64,000 nucleotides of DNA from contig NZ_BARG01000061.1 in assembly GCF_000376565.1 (NCBI RefSeq), forward strand, positions 62,001 to 126,000, read 5' to 3'. The translations under genes were made by a program, and so were the position numbers. This DNA comes from Streptomyces hokutonensis. Lineage in GTDB: Bacteria; Actinomycetota; Actinomycetes; Streptomycetales; Streptomycetaceae. Below, in pieces: positions 38,384 to 46,530 of this stretch. How positions within the stretch are numbered: the first letter of the stretch is position 1; every line of letters begins with the position of its first letter. Below the pieces are notes generated by a model. That model was not told the origin of the DNA and ran no database searches. It saw nothing but the letters and a program-made list of their open reading frames with translations.

Positions 38384-38946
38384 AGGTTCCCCAGCGGCTC
38401 GATGTCGACGTGCACCGGCGTGCCCCACACCCGCAGCACCTCGTAGTCCGTGAACTCGTGCACCAGCCGGTACGCCATCGCGGCGCGCGAACCGCGGCGC
38501 TGGGCCGCGAGATACAGCTCGGCCTCGTGGCGGTCGCGGCGCGGGGTGCCGCACAGCTGCCAGGCCTGGCCGTTCCACAGCTCGGGCAGCCAGCGCTGCT
38601 GCGCCTGCGGGCGGTCCTCGCGCACGCCGTAGCGCGACGGTGTGGTGTCGGCCGGCCTGCGCACGTCGGGGCCGTTGATCTCGGAGCGGCGGGCGGCGCG
38701 GCGCCGGGTCTCGCAGAGCAGGCACAGGTCGGGGGCGTCGGCGTCGACCGGGCCGTTGGGGTGTTCCGGGCAGCGGGTGGTCGGCGCGCCACCGCTGACG
38801 GTGTCGTCCAGCAGGTCCAGGGCGCGCCTGAGATCCGCCTTGACCTCGTGCAGCCGGGCGTCGGGGGTGTCGGACGTCAGCGCCTCACCGTGCTCGCCGA
38901 GGAGGCGGAGGGCGCGGCCTAGGGCGGTCTGCTGGGCGTGGTTCAT
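38380..38946 (-). CDS. Conserved hypothetical protein
   Basis: The 188-residue soluble protein begins with helices (MNHAQQTALGRALRLLGE), has a CPEHPNG...CLLCETRRRAARR segment that could bind zinc, and a C-terminal domain with WRLPELWNGQAWQ-like aromatics (WLPELWNGQAWQLCGTPRR). No function is known. It is coupled to the downstream membrane-protein gene by a 4-nt overlap, so the two products may work together. Confidence 0.6.
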   Translation of the reverse strand: MNHAQQTALGRALRLLGEHGEALTSDTPDARLHEVKADLRRALDLLDDTVSGGAPTTRCPEHPNGPVDADAPDLCLLCETRRRAARRSEINGPDVRRPADTTPSRYGVREDRPQAQQRWLPELWNGQAWQLCGTPRRDRHEAELYLAAQRRGSRAAMAYRLVHEFTDYEVLRVWGTPVHVDIEPLGNL

Positions 38947-39012
38947 GGTCCTGCCGACGATAGTCGGCTTTGCCGCGGGCCGGTGGCGGGGCGGACCCCG
39001 CCGTTCCTCCGC

Positions 39013-39687
39013 TCAGACGGCCGGGTGTGCTTCGCGTGTACGGAGGCGGTGGGCGAGGCGGCCGAGCAGGACGGCGTTGACCAGCCCGCACAGGGCGCAG
39101 CCGGCGGCGAAGAGCGGCGGGCTCAGCCAGGAGAGATCGGGGAGTTCGGCCGGTATCGACACCGCGAGCGGCACGAAGCTGAGCGGCGCGGTCGTGATGA
39201 GCGGCCAGACCCCGGCGAACCCCGGGTCCGGCAGGACGTACGCGGCGTCGAGGAAGAACACCACCGAGGCGGTGACCGCGGCGAGGTAGACCCGCGCGGG
39301 CCAGTTGTCGACGGCGGGCGCGAGCAGGGTGCGGAGGCGGGCGGCAGGCGACGCAGGGCGTGCTGTGGAGGGTGCTGTGGATTTCCTTGTCGCCAGGGCG
39401 CCGATCACGGCCGCGTTCACCAGCGCGCTCAGCGCGACCCACACCGTCCAGGAGCCGACGGCCAGCCCCTGTGCCGTCCCGCCGCCTTCGGTGCCGGGAC
39501 CGAAGGGGAGGACGATGCCCAGCAGGGAGAGGGGCGCGGTGAGCACCAAGGGGGCCGTGGCGACGGGACTCTCCGGGGAGAGGAACATCACCACGACGGA
39601 GGCGCCTACGACGCCCAGGTAGGCCCGGGCCGGCCAGTTGTCCGTGGCGAGTGCGAGGAGCCGGCGCGGGCGGGAGGGCTGCGGCAT
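39013..39687 (-). CDS. SCO4225-like membrane protein with internal duplication
   Basis: The 224-residue membrane protein consists of two similar halves: LLALATDNWPARAYLGVVGA (about residues 10-29) and LLAPAVDNWPARVYLAAVTA (about 120-139), each followed by a TTAPLS/LTAPLS segment and more helices. Each half corresponds to the single unit seen in small SCO4225-type Streptomyces membrane proteins, so this gene probably arose by tandem duplication and fusion. Six to eight helices are predicted; function is unknown. ATG 39687 was chosen. Confidence 0.65.
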   Translation of the reverse strand: MPQPSRPRRLLALATDNWPARAYLGVVGASVVVMFLSPESPVATAPLVLTAPLSLLGIVLPFGPGTEGGGTAQGLAVGSWTVWVALSALVNAAVIGALATRKSTAPSTARPASPAARLRTLLAPAVDNWPARVYLAAVTASVVFFLDAAYVLPDPGFAGVWPLITTAPLSFVPLAVSIPAELPDLSWLSPPLFAAGCALCGLVNAVLLGRLAHRLRTREAHPAV

Positions 39688-39788
39688 CGAGGCGTCCTTC
39701 GGGTCGGTCCGGGTTGGTGTCACCACGGTGGACCGAGGGGCGCGCCCCGGCATGAGTACGGGTACCCACGGGGGAGGGGCGGAAGGAC

Positions 39789-40049
39789 TCAGTTCGTCAG
39801 GCTGTCGACGAACACGGACCATGCGTCGGCCCGGAACACGAGTTTCGGGCCGAGGGGGTTCTTGGAGTCGCGGACGGGGACGACGGTGGGGTTGCCGTCG
39901 GCTACTTCGAGGCAGTTGTCGCCCCCGCCGCCGCTGTGCGTTGACTTGCGCCAGCGGGCGACTTCCAGGCAGTCGTTGCCGCCCCCGCCGCTGTAGCTCG
40001 ACTTGTGCCAGGTGGCCGTGCTCAGGTCGTAGTCAGGGAAGTTCCTCAT
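39789..40049 (-). CDS. DUF397 protein, partner of the XRE regulator
   Basis: An 86-residue DUF397 protein. The family signature WHKSSYSGGGGNDCLEVA is immediately duplicated as WRKSTHSGGGGDNCLEVA, followed by VPVRDSKNPLGP. DUF397 proteins accompany XRE-DUF5753 regulators and are thought to be modulators or antagonists of them, as in WhiJ/BldB-type systems. The start lies inside the end of the regulator gene (17-nt overlap), so translation is coupled. Confidence 0.88.
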   Translation of the reverse strand: MRNFPDYDLSTATWHKSSYSGGGGNDCLEVARWRKSTHSGGGGDNCLEVADGNPTVVPVRDSKNPLGPKLVFRADAWSVFVDSLTN

Positions 40050-40872
40050 GGGCGTAATCCTGCGCCAACGTCTCGATCAGTGCCAAGGACTTCTCCGGCG
40101 AGAGCGCGGAAGCCGCGAGGAGTTCGAAGGCCAGCCTCAGTTGGGTGACGGTGGCCGGGTCGTCCTCTAGCCGTCCGGTGCCAACCCCCTCGAAGTAGAC
40201 GAGCGGAGGGGCGTCCGCGAAGTCCATGAGCTTCAGTGGGCCTTCCATCGCCGTGTGTGCTCCGGCGCTGAAGGGCAGTACCTGGGCGATCACCCGGCCC
40301 CGGCGGCTCAATTCCGCGATGTGGCGGAGGACCTCCGCCATGACCGCCCGACCACCGGTCTCCCGGCGCAGCGCTGCTTCGTCGAGCACAGCCCACAACA
40401 GCGGCTTTGTTGGGTGGTCGAGCAGGCGGGTCCGTGCGATCCGGCCGTCCACCCACTCGTCGATCGTCTCCTCGGGAGCAGTTGGGTCGTGAGCGCGGTT
40501 CACGGCTCGTGCGTATGCCGGTGTCTGGAGCAGCCCGGGGATCAGCATCGGAGCGTACGCACGGATCGCCGTGGCCCGCGCCTCGGCCTCGGCCGCTTCG
40601 GCGAAGTGCTCCGGATACCTCGACTTCGCCGCCGCCCCACAATTCCGCGTGAAGAAGTCCCCCGTCCCCAGCTCGACGTCCAGCATCCGCGCGTACTCCG
40701 GCAACATCCGCCGCGTGCCCGCCTCCAACTGCCCGATGAACGAACCGCTCACGAACAGCCGTTGCCCCAACTCCTCCTGGCTGAGGCCCGCCTTCTCGCG
40801 GGCGTGGCGGAGTTCGGCGCCGAGCAGGGCGCGTGGTGACGACGACGGGTCGAGGTCCTTCTGTCCTGCCAC
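40033..40872 (-). CDS. XRE-family regulator with DUF5753 domain
   Basis: The 279-residue protein has an N-terminal helix-turn-helix (about 15-70; LRHAREKAGLSQEELGQRLF, then SGSFIGQLEAGTRRM) and a DUF5753 sensor domain (about 95-270; IPGLLQTPAYARAV, AALRRETGG). It belongs to the WhiJ-like group controlling development and antibiotic production. GTG 40872 follows AGGGAG by 5 nt. It partners the overlapping DUF397 gene; unlike many such loci, no ATP-binding regulator gene is adjacent. Confidence 0.88.
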   Translation of the reverse strand: MAGQKDLDPSSSPRALLGAELRHAREKAGLSQEELGQRLFVSGSFIGQLEAGTRRMLPEYARMLDVELGTGDFFTRNCGAAAKSRYPEHFAEAAEAEARATAIRAYAPMLIPGLLQTPAYARAVNRAHDPTAPEETIDEWVDGRIARTRLLDHPTKPLLWAVLDEAALRRETGGRAVMAEVLRHIAELSRRGRVIAQVLPFSAGAHTAMEGPLKLMDFADAPPLVYFEGVGTGRLEDDPATVTQLRLAFELLAASALSPEKSLALIETLAQDYAHEELP

Positions 40873-40984
40873 AGCAACTCCCTGCCCTGACACCCGAGTT
40901 TGTTGGGACTTCGCGTATGGCCAGGTTAGACACGTAGAGGACACGCTGTGTTGCGAACAGCGAACTCTGCGTGGAGGTGAAGGA

Positions 40985-41377
40985 ATGCTGCGGTCGACGG
41001 AAGAAGTCGTCGCCCTGCTGCGGGACGCGCTCACCGGTGTGGGTGTCGCCCTGCCGTCCCTGGGTGTGGACCCGGTGACCGGTGCGGGCGAGGAACCGTT
41101 CGCGTTGGTGACGCTGGGGCGTTGCAACGTACGTACCGCCGAGAAGCTGGCGTCCGTGCTGCGCGGTGAACGGCCGCCGGTCGGGGCGCACGCCGTGGAC
41201 GTACGGGACGGGCGGATCGGCGAGGTGATGGGGCACGTGGGCGGGAACGTGCAGTTGCGGCCGGTCTGCGGCGGCCGGGAGTGGGACTGCCCGCCGGAGT
41301 CGACGGGGCCCGCGGCACAGGAGGAGGTGCTGCGGGCCCGGGTACGGGAGCGGAACCGGGAGGCTCGGCTGCCTTAG
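40985..41377 (+). CDS. Conserved hypothetical protein next to XRE/DUF397 pair
   Basis: The 130-residue soluble protein (MLRSTEEVVALLRDALTG start, then CNVRTAEKLASVLRGERPPVG and a GGREWDCPP segment) is divergent from the XRE regulator and recurs beside such regulators in Streptomyces, as I recall. No catalytic motif is visible. ATG 40985 has a strong GGAGGTGAAGGA. A regulated partner role is possible, but there is no direct evidence. Its stop overlaps the convergent lipoprotein gene by 4 nt. Confidence 0.6.
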   Translation: MLRSTEEVVALLRDALTGVGVALPSLGVDPVTGAGEEPFALVTLGRCNVRTAEKLASVLRGERPPVGAHAVDVRDGRIGEVMGHVGGNVQLRPVCGGREWDCPPESTGPAAQEEVLRARVRERNREARLP

Positions 41378-42249
41378 CCTCCGGACGGCACCGGCTGAGC
41401 GGTGAGGGCGTCCAGGACGACGCGGTCGGCGAGCGGTTGCCGCAACTCCACCTTCACGTCCTGTTCGATGATCTGGGCGGTGCAGGCGCCGCTTCGCGCT
41501 CCCGTGACCGAGGCGTACAGCACGACGCTCTCGTCCGTCTCCAGCACGTTGACGACGGGGCCGTCGTCGCAGGCTCCGTGAGTCGCCCGCACGGTGAGGG
41601 AACGGCCGTCCGCCGCCGTTCCGGCCAACTCGGCGACACTCCAGAGGCCGTCGGTGGATCCTCGCGGAGCCCGTACGGTCGGCGGCTCGGGAAGCTTCGA
41701 CGGGGTGACGGCGACCTGCTTGAGCGGCGAGTCGTAGCCGTCGAGAGAGAACAGCCAGGCCGGAACGGTCGCCGTTCCCCGGCTCGTGGCGATCGTCGTC
41801 TCGCCGAGCTTCACCCCCGTCACGGTGAGCCTGGGGCCCTTACTGCTGTAGTGGCCGAACGACTGATACGCCCTGTTCGGATCCACCACCGGACGGTTCA
41901 GGGTGCTTCCGCTCCTCCACTCCACCGTCCCCTGCGTGACCGCGGTGGTCGGCAGCCTGCCGCTCCGGACGATGGTCCCGCTCTCGAAGGCCCGCTTGTC
42001 CGCGTCGCTGTGCCAGCCCGATTCCGGCGGCTGCGTCGTGTCGCCCAACGGGTAGTAGCCCCGGCTCCAGGCAACGGCGACCGCTGATCCGTGCCAGGCG
42101 TCGGCCACTTCACGAGCGCGCTTCTCCTGTGACTTGCTGTCCGTACGCGCGTCGCCCGCGCTCTGCTCATCACCGCAACCGGCAAGGAGACAGGCTCCCA
42201 GGAGCGGCACGAGCACCAGTCCGGCCAGGCGGTTCACTTGCGTGTTCAT
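41374..42249 (-). CDS. Putative lipoprotein of unknown function
   Basis: The 291-residue protein starts MNTQVNRLAGLVLVPLLGAC and has a lipobox LLAGC (Cys at about residue 25), so it should sit on the outer face of the membrane. The remainder is beta-rich (AWLFSLDGYDSPLKQVAV, DESVVLYASVTG) with two conserved cysteines (THGACDD, RSGACTAQI). No family is recognised. ATG 42249 lies behind AAGGGGAC. Confidence 0.65.
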   Translation of the reverse strand: MNTQVNRLAGLVLVPLLGACLLAGCGDEQSAGDARTDSKSQEKRAREVADAWHGSAVAVAWSRGYYPLGDTTQPPESGWHSDADKRAFESGTIVRSGRLPTTAVTQGTVEWRSGSTLNRPVVDPNRAYQSFGHYSSKGPRLTVTGVKLGETTIATSRGTATVPAWLFSLDGYDSPLKQVAVTPSKLPEPPTVRAPRGSTDGLWSVAELAGTAADGRSLTVRATHGACDDGPVVNVLETDESVVLYASVTGARSGACTAQIIEQDVKVELRQPLADRVVLDALTAQPVPSGG

Positions 42250-42402
42250 GGAGTCCCCTTGGGCGTCGCCGACGACGGATTCCGGGCTGAGAGGATGCCC
42301 GGGAGGCTTCTCGCCTCCGGCCACCAGCGCCAGTCCGCACCTACGACGCGGGAGGGGGACTCCACGTTCACTCAGGACCGCTCGGGGAGTCGACCCCGCC
42401 GG

Positions 42403-42915
42403 TTACTGCTGGTGCCAGCGGTCGTACTGGTCGGAGGGGTCGCAGGGGGTCGTCTGGATGAGGGTGCCGTTTCCGACGCTGGGCGTGGAGAGGCAGTAGC
42501 CGCTCGACACGTTCTGCCAGACGTCGTACCAGCCGGAGGGCGGTCCGAGCGGGTTGTCGGCGAAGTAGACGCGCCACTGCTGGTTGGTCGCCGCCGCGTT
42601 GCAGAACGCCATGGTGACCGTGCCCGTCCCCGAGGCGGGCGCGGTGATGCAGCGTCCCGTGTTCTGGTTGGTGAAGGTGAACAGGCCGGTCTGGGTGTTG
42701 AACCCTTCGAGCCACCTCTGTTCGGCGCCGCCGGTGCAGGACCACATCTGGAGCTTCGCGGCGTTCTCGGTGGCGTTGTCGAGACAGTGGCTGGAGTTCC
42801 AGACGTTGATCGGGGTGAAGCCCGCGGCCTGTGCGGGCGAGCCGCCGGCCCAGGCCAGGGCCAGGATCGCCAGCACCGCGGTGACGAGCGCGAACACTCT
42901 GCGTCGTTCGGGCAT
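42403..42915 (-). CDS. Secreted ricin B-type lectin
   Basis: A 170-residue exported protein: signal peptide of about 31 residues ending in PAQAA, then one ricin-type beta-trefoil with the repeated Cys/Q-W elements (SSHCLDNATENAAKLQMWSC, QNTGRCITAP, NAAATNQQWRVYF, SGYCLSTPSVGNGTLIQTTPC, YDRWHQQ). It probably binds galactose- or xylose-type glycans. There is no attached catalytic domain, which is unusual because most such domains in Streptomyces are appended to hydrolases. GGAGGAAG precedes the ATG. Confidence 0.82.
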   Translation of the reverse strand: MPERRRVFALVTAVLAILALAWAGGSPAQAAGFTPINVWNSSHCLDNATENAAKLQMWSCTGGAEQRWLEGFNTQTGLFTFTNQNTGRCITAPASGTGTVTMAFCNAAATNQQWRVYFADNPLGPPSGWYDVWQNVSSGYCLSTPSVGNGTLIQTTPCDPSDQYDRWHQQ

Positions 42916-43042
42916 GCCTCTTCCTCCGTTCCCCCGTGCGGGGCAGCTTCGGTTTCCGTGCGTGTGCTGGGCAGCCTGGTGGGCCGAGGTGCGGGTGTCG
43001 TGCGCTGTTCCGCTCAGCGGACCGGGGCGAGGATGTTGCCGT

Positions 43043-44422
43043 TCACCCGGCTTCGCGCCGTACGCCGCTCAGCCCGACGAAGTACGTCGCCACGAACCCC
43101 ACCGCGTACCCCGTCAGCAACCCGCCCCCGTAGATCGCCATCGTCGTCCCCAGCCCCCTGTTCCCCGCCAGCAGCGGGAACAGCGCCCAGCCCGACGGGC
43201 CGATCGCCGTCGCGCCCACCTTGTCGCCGAGGGTCGCGAAGAAGCCGACGAACGCGCCGCCCGCCGCGCCGCCCGCGCAGGCGGTCAGGAACGGGCGGCC
43301 CAACGGCAGTGAGACGCCGTAGACGAGCGGCTCGCCGATGCCCAACAACCCGGCCGGGAGGGCCGACTTGATGGTCGTACGGAGTGAAGTGTCGTGGCGG
43401 AGACGGAAGTAGACCGCGACCGCCGCGCCCACCTGGCCCGCGCCCGCCATCGCCAGGATGGGCAACAGGACGGTGTAGCCCTGCTGTTCGATGAGGGTGG
43501 TGTGGATGGGGATCAGGGCCTGGTGGAGGCCCAGCATCACCAGCGGGAGGAAGAGGCCGCCCAGGATCAGGCCCGCGAAGGGGCCCGTGGTCGTCAGGAG
43601 CCAGTTCGCCGCCGTGCCGATCGCCGTGGAGATCTCGCCGGCCGCGTACATGAGGCCGTAGAGCGTCGCCAGGCCCGAGACCAGGACCGTGAGGGTGGGG
43701 GTGACCAGGACGTCGAGGGTCGCGGGGACCCAGGTGCGGCACCACTTCTCGACGTACGTGCCGAGCAGCGCCGCCGCGAGTGCGCCCAGCACTCCGCCCT
43801 GGCCGGGGGAGAGGGCGACCCCGAACGCCGTCACCTTCGCCACCCCGGGGTATACGACCACTGCCGCCACCGCCCCGCCCAGCACCGGTGTTCCGCCGAA
43901 CTCCTTCGCCGTGTTGTAGCCGACGAAGACCGCGATGAGGGCGAGGAACGCGGAGGCGACGGCGGCCAGGGCCGGGGTCAGGCCCGGGAGCCACCTCATG
44001 TTGATCAGGAGGCCGTTGAGGCCCGCCAGGACCCCGCAGCCGATCAGGGCGGGGATGAGGGGGACGAAGATGTTCGCGATCCGGCGGAGGAGGAGTTTGG
44101 CGGGGGTCGCGTTGCGGGCCCGCTGCTCGGCCTTCAACTCCGCGCCTCGGGCGGCCAGTTCGCCGCCGCCATCCGCCAACTTCTCAAACTCCGGGGTCAC
44201 TCGGGCCACCACCCCCGGCCCCAGCACGATCTGGTACGTGTCGTCGTCCACGGTCCCGAGCACGGCGGGCAGTGCCCGCAGCGCCTCCTCGTCCACCAGT
44301 GACCGGTCGGCCAGGCCGAGCCGTAGCCGGGTCATGCAGTGGGCCACGGAGGTGACGTTCGCGGGGCCGCCGACCAGGGGGAGGAGCGCGGCGGCGATGT
44401 CGTACGGAGTGTCGGTATCCAC
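43043..44422 (-). CDS. murP: PTS EIIBC component, N-acetylmuramic acid-type
   Basis: The 459-residue protein carries an EIIB domain (about 1-85) with the phosphorylated cysteine in AHCMTRLRLGL (Cys29), and an EIIC transporter (about 104-450) with about ten helices, including GEPLVYGVSLPLGRPF. It takes up and phosphorylates a sugar. The next genes on the strand are murQ and an RpiR regulator, which makes MurNAc the likeliest substrate. No EIIA domain is fused, so a shared EIIA(Crr) is needed. GTG 44422 starts 16 nt after the murQ stop. Confidence 0.8.
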   Translation of the reverse strand: MDTDTPYDIAAALLPLVGGPANVTSVAHCMTRLRLGLADRSLVDEEALRALPAVLGTVDDDTYQIVLGPGVVARVTPEFEKLADGGGELAARGAELKAEQRARNATPAKLLLRRIANIFVPLIPALIGCGVLAGLNGLLINMRWLPGLTPALAAVASAFLALIAVFVGYNTAKEFGGTPVLGGAVAAVVVYPGVAKVTAFGVALSPGQGGVLGALAAALLGTYVEKWCRTWVPATLDVLVTPTLTVLVSGLATLYGLMYAAGEISTAIGTAANWLLTTTGPFAGLILGGLFLPLVMLGLHQALIPIHTTLIEQQGYTVLLPILAMAGAGQVGAAVAVYFRLRHDTSLRTTIKSALPAGLLGIGEPLVYGVSLPLGRPFLTACAGGAAGGAFVGFFATLGDKVGATAIGPSGWALFPLLAGNRGLGTTMAIYGGGLLTGYAVGFVATYFVGLSGVRREAG

Positions 44423-44438
44423 CCCCTGAGCGTGCTCG

Positions 44439-45374
44439 TCAGCCGCCCGCGGCGGTCAGTGCCGCGCGCAACCGGCCCCCGGACTCCTCCAGAAGGCGGG
44501 CGGCCGTCGAGCCGTCGACCCCGGCGAGGACCACGAGGATCGCGTTCTTCACCTCGCCGTCGGTCGCCGCGAGGGCCCGCTCGATCTCCGCGTCGTCGGC
44601 GCCGGTCGCGAGCGCGACGATCCGGCGGGAACGGGCGCGCAGCTTCTCGTTCGAGGCGCGGACGTCGACCATGAGGTTCCCGTACGTCTTGCCCAGCCGG
44701 ATCATCGTGATCGTGGACAGCATGTTGAGGACCAGCTTCTGGGCCGTGCCCGCTTTCAACCTCGTTGATCCGGTGAGGAGTTCGGGTCCTACGACGACCT
44801 CGATGCCGTGCTCGGCGGCTGCGGCCAGCGCGCTGTGCTCGTTGCAGGACAGGCCGATCGTCAGCGCGCCTTCGCTCCGCGCGTGTTCTACGGCTGCGAT
44901 CGCGTACGGGGTGCGTCCGGAGGCGGAGATGCCGACCACCGTGTCGTCGGCCGTCAGCGCGAGCGCGTCGAGGTCGGCCTCGGCCAGTTCGCGGGAGTCC
45001 TCGGCGCCTTCGATGGACGTGACCAGGGCCTCCGGGCCGCCGGCGATCAGCCCGACCACTTCGGAGGGGGCCGTGTTGAAGGTCGGGGGACACTCGGACG
45101 CGTCCAGCACGCCCAGCCGTCCGGCGGTGCCGGCGCCCATGTAGATGAGCCGGCCTCCTCTCTCCATGCGTTGCGCCACGGCGTCGATCGCGGCGGAGAT
45201 CTCGGGGAGGCGCTGAGCCACCGCGGCGGCGACGGTGGCGTCCTCGGCATTCATGAGGCGGGCGATGTCGAGGGTGGGGAGTTGATCGATCCCGGCGAGT
45301 TCCGGCCGGAAGGCTTCGGTGGTGAGTGACTCCAACTCGGCGCGGAGGTCACGGGGGTTGGACGTGGAGGACAT
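44439..45374 (-). CDS. murQ: N-acetylmuramic acid 6-phosphate etherase
   Basis: MurQ removes lactate from MurNAc-6-P to give GlcNAc-6-P, which NagA (22.4-23.7 kb) can then deacetylate. The 311-residue SIS-domain protein shows GRLIYMGAGTAGRLGVLDAS, ECPPTFNT, GISASGRTPYAIAAV and the family helix LVLNMLSTITMIRLGKTYGN. A Glu in the GAED segment is near the catalytic residues. It forms an operon with the PTS gene; a large inverted-repeat hairpin separates it from the upstream regulator. Confidence 0.93.
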   Translation of the reverse strand: MSSTSNPRDLRAELESLTTEAFRPELAGIDQLPTLDIARLMNAEDATVAAAVAQRLPEISAAIDAVAQRMERGGRLIYMGAGTAGRLGVLDASECPPTFNTAPSEVVGLIAGGPEALVTSIEGAEDSRELAEADLDALALTADDTVVGISASGRTPYAIAAVEHARSEGALTIGLSCNEHSALAAAAEHGIEVVVGPELLTGSTRLKAGTAQKLVLNMLSTITMIRLGKTYGNLMVDVRASNEKLRARSRRIVALATGADDAEIERALAATDGEVKNAILVVLAGVDGSTAARLLEESGGRLRAALTAAGG

Positions 45375-45421
45375 GGAGGAGCGGCTCTTTCTGTTGTTCT
45401 TTGTCTGCGGGGCGGCTGTGG

Positions 45422-45522
45422 CTGGTCGCGCAGTTCCCCGCGCCCCTTTGGTCGGACTTCTCGCCGCACGCTTGAAAGCGCCGGTGGTGTCGTTTTAGGG
45501 GCGCGGGGAACTGCGCGACCAG
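45422..45522. repeat. Inverted pair of the 26-bp dispersed repeat, strong hairpin
   Basis: Copy 45422-45447 and its perfect reverse complement 45497-45522 face each other across 49 nt; GTCTGCGG and CCGCAGAC flanks extend the symmetry. In RNA this forms a stem of 26 bp or more between the regulator and murQ, which could terminate or attenuate transcription. Confidence 0.8.
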
Positions 45523-45554
45523 CCCCCACCGGGCCCGCAGACAATCACGAACCG

Positions 45555-46475
45555 TCAGCGCCTATGTCGATGCGCCAGCGCCTCGTAAGACGCCGACAAG
45601 GCCGGTGCCGCCTGGTCATACGTCCGCTGCGCCACCCCGATGAACAGGCAGTCCACCACCAGCAACTGACTCGTCCGGGACGACATCGCGGCCGGCCGAA
45701 GCTCACTCTCCCGTGCCGTGGACGTCGTAAGGATGTGATCGGCGTACTGGGTCACCGCTCCGTCCGGCCGGCCGGTGATCGCGACGGTCGTGGCGCCGTG
45801 TTCGAAGGCGACTCTCAGCGGTTCGATGACGTCACCGGTGGACCCGGAGTGGGTGATCGCGATGGCCACGTCACCGGCCTTGAGCTGCACGGCGTTGGTG
45901 ACGGCGAGGTGCGGGTCGCTGTGGGCGTGGGCTATGAGCCCTATGCGGAGGAGCTTCTGGGTGAGGTCCTGGGCGACGAGCCCGGACGCGCCGACGCCGT
46001 AGATGTCGGTACGGCGGGCGCCCGCGAGCGCGGTGACGGCGGCGCCGAGCTGCGCGGTGTCGAGGCCGGCGGCCGTGTCGGCGAGGGTCTGCTGCTCGTC
46101 GTAGGCGAGTTTGGCGACGACGTCGGCGATCGGGTCGTCGACCGCGATGTCGGTGGTGAGGGCGGGCGCCCGCCCGGACTGCTGCTGCGCGGCGAGCCCG
46201 GCGAGGGCGAGGCGCAGGTCGCGGTAGCCGGGGTAGCCGAGGATGCGGGCGGTGCGGACGACGGTGGCCTCGCTGGTGCCGGTGAGTTCGGCGAGGCCGG
46301 TGACGGTGAGGGCCGCGCAGCCGGCCGGGTCGGCGGCGACGGTCTCGGCGACGCGCTGCATGGAGCGGGTCATGGAGGGGGCGAGGGTGCGCACCTTGGC
46401 GGCCAGGGCCGCGGGTGGCGTACTCCCGGTACTCCCGGAGGCGCTTCCGAAAATTTCTTTCACGTCCTGGGTCAC
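45555..46475 (-). CDS. murR: RpiR/MurR-family transcription regulator
   Basis: The 306-residue protein has an N-terminal HTH_6 domain (about 25-100; ALTVTGLAELTGTSEATVVR) and a C-terminal SIS domain (about 130-270; DIYGVGASGLVAQDLTQKL and AITHSGSTGDVIEPLR) for sensing a sugar phosphate, probably MurNAc-6-P. GTG 46475 (V-T-Q-D-V-K) was chosen as the start; the frame is open further upstream. A 16-bp inverted repeat covers the start region, implying autoregulation. The symbol reflects context with murQ and the PTS gene. Confidence 0.8.
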   Translation of the reverse strand: MTQDVKEIFGSASGSTGSTPPAALAAKVRTLAPSMTRSMQRVAETVAADPAGCAALTVTGLAELTGTSEATVVRTARILGYPGYRDLRLALAGLAAQQQSGRAPALTTDIAVDDPIADVVAKLAYDEQQTLADTAAGLDTAQLGAAVTALAGARRTDIYGVGASGLVAQDLTQKLLRIGLIAHAHSDPHLAVTNAVQLKAGDVAIAITHSGSTGDVIEPLRVAFEHGATTVAITGRPDGAVTQYADHILTTSTARESELRPAAMSSRTSQLLVVDCLFIGVAQRTYDQAAPALSASYEALAHRHRR

Positions 46476-46494
46476 TCTTGAAAGATATTTTCGG
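46447..46494. promoter_or_regulatory. Inverted-repeat operator over the murR start
   Basis: CCGAAAATTTCTTTCA (46447-46462) and TGAAAGATATTTTCGG (46479-46494) are 16-bp arms with one mismatch and a 16-bp gap. Each arm also contains GAAA-N5-TTTC. The A+T richness stands out. Binding would block the RpiR gene, whose start codon lies between the arms, and could affect the divergent gene at 46531. Confidence 0.6.
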
Positions 46495-46530
46495 ATCCGG
46501 GTTGTGGTCAAGAGTGCGCACAATGGGTGC

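Noticed and set aside
23621..45522. Interpreting the four 26-bp repeats as a CRISPR array or IS ends
   Set aside because: The copies are dispersed over 22 kb, have no regular spacers, no cas genes and no transposase; they match a known type of Streptomyces intergenic repeat.
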